This document shows positions 25,112-28,258 of a DNA stretch of 28,258 nt, in pieces. Source of the DNA: a virus; IMG/VR virus record IMGVR_UViG_3300007735_000571, positions 1 to 28,258 of that record. The stretch is one strand, 5' to 3'. The first letter of the stretch is position 1. Every line of letters starts with the position of its first letter. The translations under genes were made by a program, and so were the position numbers. The notes beneath the pieces were generated by a model that worked only from the letters and a program-made list of their open reading frames with translations, ran no database searches and was not told where the DNA came from.

Positions 25112-25660
25112 TTAAACAGGTGTTTCTGTAAGATCAACTTCTATATTGTAATTATTATAAGAAACATAGCTTGCGTTCCAGCTAAACGAAGTAAATTTTG
25201 TAGTTAAATCATTAGAAGATTTAGAGTATATCGTAGGTATGTTATAAACAAAACTTTGTTGCCCATTTCTCTCTTTTAAGAAATGAAGTATAGACACTGT
25301 TTCTAATTCGCTTCGGTTTTGAAAACTTAAATTTAATTCAATTAGATCATTATTTATGCCATCATTTAACCTTTGTTGATATCCATTACCAAATTGATTT
25401 ATTTTTAATTTTGGTTTATGTTGAATTGATCCATTATAAGATGGTTTCCACCAAAAATTTGGGTATAAAACATTATTTAAAGAAATGTATCCATCCCAAG
25501 TTGAACCTAAATATGAAGGACTAGTACTTGTTGGGTTTTTATTTTGGTTGCTATTAATTACAGAGTAATAGTACCTTCCATCGCTACCTATTACAATATT
25601 GAACTTATTGTATGTAGTTGCCGCGCTCCAGTTAGGAACTGTATCATAAATACTAGCCAT
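25112..25660 (-). CDS. M: Minor tail protein M homologue with N-terminal carbohydrate-binding-like module
   Basis: A 182-residue protein, first gene of the inverted cassette. Residues 70-182 match lambda M (KPKLKINQFGNGYQQRLNDGIN at 82-103, then HFLKERNG and F-x-YN). Residues 11-56 (WSAATTYNKFNIVIGSDGRYYY, then W55) form an additional module with the W-Y-x-GD-V-x-G-x-Y-Y-x-W pattern of small type 5/12 carbohydrate-binding modules. A strong AGGAGG lies ten bases before the ATG. The minus-strand AGTGTAAA motif is at 25681-25688. M is the distal tail component joining tube to tip. Confidence 0.85.
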   Translation of the reverse strand: MASIYDTVPNWSAATTYNKFNIVIGSDGRYYYSVINSNQNKNPTSTSPSYLGSTWDGYISLNNVLYPNFWWKPSYNGSIQHKPKLKINQFGNGYQQRLNDGINNDLIELNLSFQNRSELETVSILHFLKERNGQQSFVYNIPTIYSKSSNDLTTKFTSFSWNASYVSYNNYNIEVDLTETPV

Positions 25661-25680
25661 ATACCTTTTACCTCCTATAT

Positions 25681-25688
25681 TTTACACT
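25681..25688 (-). promoter_or_regulatory. AGTGTAAA motif for the tail-tip operon, divergent
   Basis: The reverse complement reads AGTGTAAA, a one-base variant of the plus-strand motif. It lies 20 bases before the M start with AGGAGG in between. It is the only copy found on the minus strand and would serve the whole M-L-K-I-J-474 operon. Confidence 0.5.
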
Positions 25689-25701
25689 TAAAAGAAGTGT
25701 A
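25683..25701. promoter_or_regulatory. Inverted repeat of two promoter motifs in the divergent gap
   Basis: TACACTT at 25683-25689 and AAGTGTA at 25695-25701 are exact reverse complements separated by five bases (AAAAG). They are the cores of the two divergent motifs. The closeness suggests that two polymerases could not bind together, or that one regulator binds the palindrome. Confidence 0.6.
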
Positions 25702-25703
25702 AT
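25696..25703 (+). promoter_or_regulatory. AGTGTAAT motif upstream of the tube-paralogue gene
   Basis: AGTGTAAT ends eight bases before the ATG at 25712, with no Shine-Dalgarno sequence between, as at 5318 and 27344. A leaderless transcript is possible. Confidence 0.5.
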
Positions 25704-25711
25704 TATATTTA

Positions 25712-26539
25712 ATGTTTAACGTATATTCTATAGAAAATCAAAATTTTTATCTAAATAATTCTATTATTTCTGGAGTGCAAGGGGTAAATATATCTTATAA
25801 TAATAATGTTGATTCGTCCTTAGCAGTAAATGATTCTAATTCTAATTATTTTGTTTCTAACCCAATAGTTGCAAATCTAGACATAGATTACTTATTAAGC
25901 CAAAAAGATAGATTTATAAATTTTATAACTGGAGATCTTTTTGAAGGTAAGGTAGAATATGGGAATAAATTTTTAACTTTTTCTAGTGGTTATCTGACAA
26001 ATTATTCATTAAATTATAGACTTGGTGAATATCCTATAGTAAATACAAAAAATATAATATTTGGAGAATTAGGCAATACTTCTGGAGTTTTTTCATATAT
26101 ACCAAACAGATTAAATAATTTTACTTTGGGTGATAGTTGTTATGCAGAAATAAGTTTAAATGAAGTAAATTCTAATCGATTAGAGTCTTTTTCTATAGAA
26201 ATTGAAGTACCCCGTGAACCAGTTTACACAATAGGAAATTATTTACCTGATAATGTAATTATCAAATATCCAATATATATTAATATGGATCTTAATTTTT
26301 CTATGAGTGAATATAATCAAGAGAAGGTCTCAAATATATTTACTGGAATCAAATCATATCCAGCTAATATAAAAATTAAAGAATATAATTCTAATTCAAA
26401 TCTTTTGGTATTAAACTTGTCTGGGCTTGTTAATGATCAAAGTTCTATAAACTATACTTTAAATAATGACGCAAAATTAAATTTAAATCTAAAAACTCAA
26501 ATATTAAATAACAATATAAATTTAGATTTTTTAACATAA
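25712..26539 (+). CDS. Divergent paralogue of the tail tube protein
   Basis: A 275-residue beta-rich protein collinear with the tube protein at 7785. Blocks: residues 22-29 with tube 52-59 (I/V-Q-x-A/V-N-x-S-F/Y); 49-62 with 81-93 (NP-x-V then LD and Y-x-L); 93-108 with 161-176 (G-F/Y-I/L-T-x-YS ... G-x-F/Y-P); 158-197 with 259-298, ungapped (S, I, R, P, G, P, M retained). It lacks much of the tube 110-160 and 190-240 regions. The likely job is a minor tube ring, perhaps at the tip or neck, since it sits next to the tip operon. It has no Shine-Dalgarno sequence; the promoter-like motif ends eight bases before the ATG. Confidence 0.7.
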   Translation: MFNVYSIENQNFYLNNSIISGVQGVNISYNNNVDSSLAVNDSNSNYFVSNPIVANLDIDYLLSQKDRFINFITGDLFEGKVEYGNKFLTFSSGYLTNYSLNYRLGEYPIVNTKNIIFGELGNTSGVFSYIPNRLNNFTLGDSCYAEISLNEVNSNRLESFSIEIEVPREPVYTIGNYLPDNVIIKYPIYINMDLNFSMSEYNQEKVSNIFTGIKSYPANIKIKEYNSNSNLLVLNLSGLVNDQSSINYTLNNDAKLNLNLKTQILNNNINLDFLT

Positions 26540-26558
26540 TTGCAATATAATAGTTTAT

Positions 26559-27029
26559 ATGACAATAGATAAAATACTAAATTCTCAAGCTTTTTTCACA
26601 ATTTTCATGAAAAATGATGTTTTTTTTAATTCTTTAAAAGAAAAATTTCCAGATATTTTAGCAGATCTTGTAAGTTCTAGAGATAATCCAAATTGCTCTT
26701 GTAGAAACAGAGTTAGGTCATATTTAAGTCCAAAAACTGTAACTGAAGTTGTATATTTTGAAGATCTTTTAAATAATCAAGAAATTAAAAAACTAATAGA
26801 AGAAAATAAAAAAGATATTGAACAAAGTCAATCTCAAATCCATTATCCAATGATGCCTATTGTTAATCAACAAAATATGTTCTTAACTACTGGCGGCAGA
26901 GTATTCAAAATTGGCAAAGATGAAGAGGATTGGAAGAATCTTTGTAAAAAAATTCAAAATGATAAACTTTTATTTAGATCTTTTTCAATCTTAGAAAAAG
27001 AAGATCATTTATTAATTTATTTTGTTTAA
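26559..27029 (+). CDS. Small protein of unknown function
   Basis: A 156-residue soluble protein. The N-terminal half is helical (FFTIFMKNDVFFNSLKEKFPDIL) and is followed by NPNCSCRNRVRSYL (Cys at 46 and 48). The middle is charged with EENKKDIEQSQSQ, and the C-terminal part is beta-type (GGRVFKIGKDEEDW, HLLIYFV). No family recognised. It starts 19 bases after the tube paralogue and its stop abuts the next ATG with no gap. No Shine-Dalgarno sequence is visible, so translation is probably coupled. Confidence 0.5.
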   Translation: MTIDKILNSQAFFTIFMKNDVFFNSLKEKFPDILADLVSSRDNPNCSCRNRVRSYLSPKTVTEVVYFEDLLNNQEIKKLIEENKKDIEQSQSQIHYPMMPIVNQQNMFLTTGGRVFKIGKDEEDWKNLCKKIQNDKLLFRSFSILEKEDHLLIYFV

Positions 27030-27323
27030 ATGTTTTATCAATTTTTAATCTATCTTTTTGTTTGTTTGGGCGTCTCTTATGCTTGGAGTGATACAGAAGT
27101 AGCAAGACCATTTAGAAATTTTGTTGCAAAAATACCTTATATACATAAACCTTTATTATGTCATGAATGCTCTAGTTTTTGGATATCTTTAGGTGTTAGT
27201 TTTTTTATTAATCCATTTTTTGGATTGACATATCCTATTCTTAGTAATATTTTAAGTGCTTTTTGTGGATTTTTTATTAATTTGTATTTTGTAAGAAATA
27301 GTTTAATACGATACAGAAATTAA
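27030..27323 (+). CDS. Small membrane protein with CxxC, DUF1360-like
   Basis: A 97-residue protein with two or three hydrophobic segments (residues 3-20, 50-68 and 69-88). Between them is LLCHECSSFWISL, with C44 and C47. The C-x-x-C-x-x-F-W pattern at the start of a membrane helix resembles the DUF1360 family found in phages and sporulating bacteria, whose function is unknown. It would lie in the host inner membrane. The ATG immediately follows the previous stop. It is unclear why a membrane protein lies in the late virion region; a lysis-associated or superinfection-related role is possible but not shown. Confidence 0.6.
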   Translation: MFYQFLIYLFVCLGVSYAWSDTEVARPFRNFVAKIPYIHKPLLCHECSSFWISLGVSFFINPFFGLTYPILSNILSAFCGFFINLYFVRNSLIRYRN

Positions 27324-27343
27324 ATAATTTTATATAATTCTTA

Positions 27344-27351
27344 AGTGTAAT
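27344..27351 (+). promoter_or_regulatory. AGTGTAAT motif upstream of the Cys-rich gene
   Basis: AGTGTAAT ends eight bases before the ATG at 27360. No Shine-Dalgarno sequence lies between them. The arrangement is the same as at 25696. Confidence 0.5.
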
Positions 27352-27359
27352 AAGATTAT

Positions 27360-28258
27360 ATGGGATCATGTAATCAAAATTGTGAAAATTGTGCTCCAGG
27401 AGTATCACTTTTTAGTATTAGTACATCAGCTAATGTTGTTCCTGGTGGTTTTGGATGTTTAAACGGAGACTCTTTACCAGAAGGTACTCTTGGTTATAGA
27501 AATTATAATTCTAGGATGGCTGGTAGTTACACTTTTTCAAGGGCAAGAGATAACTATGCCCCAGTATTAGAGTATCGCTCATCGTTAAATGAGCGAGCTA
27601 ATGAAAATGGAAACAGTAATTATACTTATACTATAAGAGGTTCTGTGGATGGATATGGTAGATATATAGAAACAGCTAGCGCAATGTCTACGTTTAATGC
27701 TGCTGGTAGTACTAATAACAGTTATTTGTATTTTCCAGGTCTTGCCACTTATAGTGACAGCTCTAATATAAAAACAAATATCAACTGCAAACTAGTGGAG
27801 TGTGATTTTAGTTCGTGCGAGGTAGCTCCTTGTAATTACTTTGTTTGTGAAGAAAATTGCTCAAATTCTTTCAGCATGAGTTCAAATTTTACACCAGGAA
27901 GTAATGACTTTCCTTCTCCTCGTAGTGAAAGTATACAAGGTAATAGTTGTGGAGGTTTTCCATCGTGTAATCCAAGCGAAGGAAGTTGTACGAGGACAAC
28001 TTGTTCCAGTTCAACTATTGAAGATTTATATTGTCCTCCCTACTACGATGGAAATCCCCCTTGTGGAGCGAGTATGGTTAGTGCTGATGGTGCTATAGAA
28101 ATAAGTTCGCATGTGACTATATCTACAGCTAAAGGATACTCTAGATCATCTGTTAATACACGGATGAGCATTTTACAAAATAATAGCAACCAAGACCCTT
28201 GTGGAACTACTTGTGGATCTGGTAGAGATGCTTGTTGGGGTGCTGGATTCTCATTTGT
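27360..28258 (+). CDS. Cys-rich protein of unknown function, 3' end missing
   Basis: An open frame of 299 codons from ATG at 27360 runs off the window end without a stop. It begins MGSCNQNCENCAPG and has 19 cysteines: four in the first 35 residues and the rest after about residue 145. The intervening 110 residues are Tyr/Ser/Asn-rich and beta-type (NYTYTIRGSVDGYGRYIE). Many Cys occur in Ser/Thr/Pro/Gly contexts (SSCEVAPC, NPPCGAS). No signal peptide is visible. The short open frame at 27904-28098 is in another frame and is a shadow. It could be a virion surface protein held by disulphides, or a metal-binding protein. The gene has its own promoter-like motif. Confidence 0.7.
   Translation, partial: MGSCNQNCENCAPGVSLFSISTSANVVPGGFGCLNGDSLPEGTLGYRNYNSRMAGSYTFSRARDNYAPVLEYRSSLNERANENGNSNYTYTIRGSVDGYGRYIETASAMSTFNAAGSTNNSYLYFPGLATYSDSSNIKTNINCKLVECDFSSCEVAPCNYFVCEENCSNSFSMSSNFTPGSNDFPSPRSESIQGNSCGGFPSCNPSEGSCTRTTCSSSTIEDLYCPPYYDGNPPCGASMVSADGAIEISSHVTISTAKGYSRSSVNTRMSILQNNSNQDPCGTTCGSGRDACWGAGFSF

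Noticed and set aside
17559-25711. Invertible segment with flanking recombination sites
   Set aside because: I found no long inverted repeats at the two ends of the minus-strand cassette and no recombinase in the window.
27904-28098. Plus-strand open frame of 64 residues
   Set aside because: It lies in another frame within the Cys-rich gene that starts at 27360 and is open to the window end; it has no Shine-Dalgarno sequence or motif of its own.

Overview
The window is a stretch of an AT-rich tailed-phage (Caudoviricetes) genome or prophage covering late virion genes. Nearly every gene is either a recognisable piece of a long non-contractile (lambda-like) tail or lies within that module. I see no sheath gene, host metabolic genes, tRNA, rRNA, insertion sequence or CRISPR array. 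Genes are packed tightly: the largest gap is about 107 bases, so no gene-free stretch exceeds 300 bases. The lambda-type tail-tip set (M, L, K, I, J homologues) suggests a diderm (Gram-negative) host. The species cannot be told from the sequence.

Layout: (1) 1-5225, plus strand: four receptor-binding or tail-fibre type proteins. The first is cut by the window start and carries a perfect 87-bp tandem repeat. It is followed by a short fibre, a Cys/Gly-rich solenoid protein and a beta-propeller with Asp boxes. Three of the four share a TGNQ-x-I-x-G-x-KTF cassette. (2) 5333-7728, plus: four genes whose order and size fit head-tail connection and tail completion. (3) 7785-8939: major tail tube protein, followed by a strong intrinsic terminator. 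(4) 9042-11316: four genes in the tail-assembly-chaperone position. (5) 11376-17558: a 2060-residue tape measure protein. (6) 17560-25660, minus strand: the tail-tip cassette M-L-K-I-J plus a 474-residue protein, inverted relative to the lambda order and converging on the tape-measure gene with one base between the stop codons. (7) 25712-28258, plus: a divergent paralogue of the tail tube protein, a small protein of unknown function, a small membrane protein, and a Cys-rich protein cut by the window end.

Every intergenic gap of about 35 bases or more contains a copy of (A)GTGTAAT, oriented toward the downstream gene. The divergent gap at 25661-25711 holds two in opposite orientation. I interpret it as a late-promoter core recognised by a phage or host factor. 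Three genes begin only 7-8 bases after the motif with no Shine-Dalgarno sequence, so they may be leaderless.

Functionally, the connectors cap the head, the tube protein polymerises on the tape measure with help from the chaperones, M/L/K/I/J build the tip, and the fibres at the left provide host recognition. The most novel points are the inverted tip cassette with its back-to-back promoter pair, the motif-defined regulon with leaderless genes, a carbohydrate-binding-like module apparently inserted between the Fe-S cysteines of the L homologue, a tube-protein paralogue beside the tip genes, and GFIPNF repeats in the tape measure.
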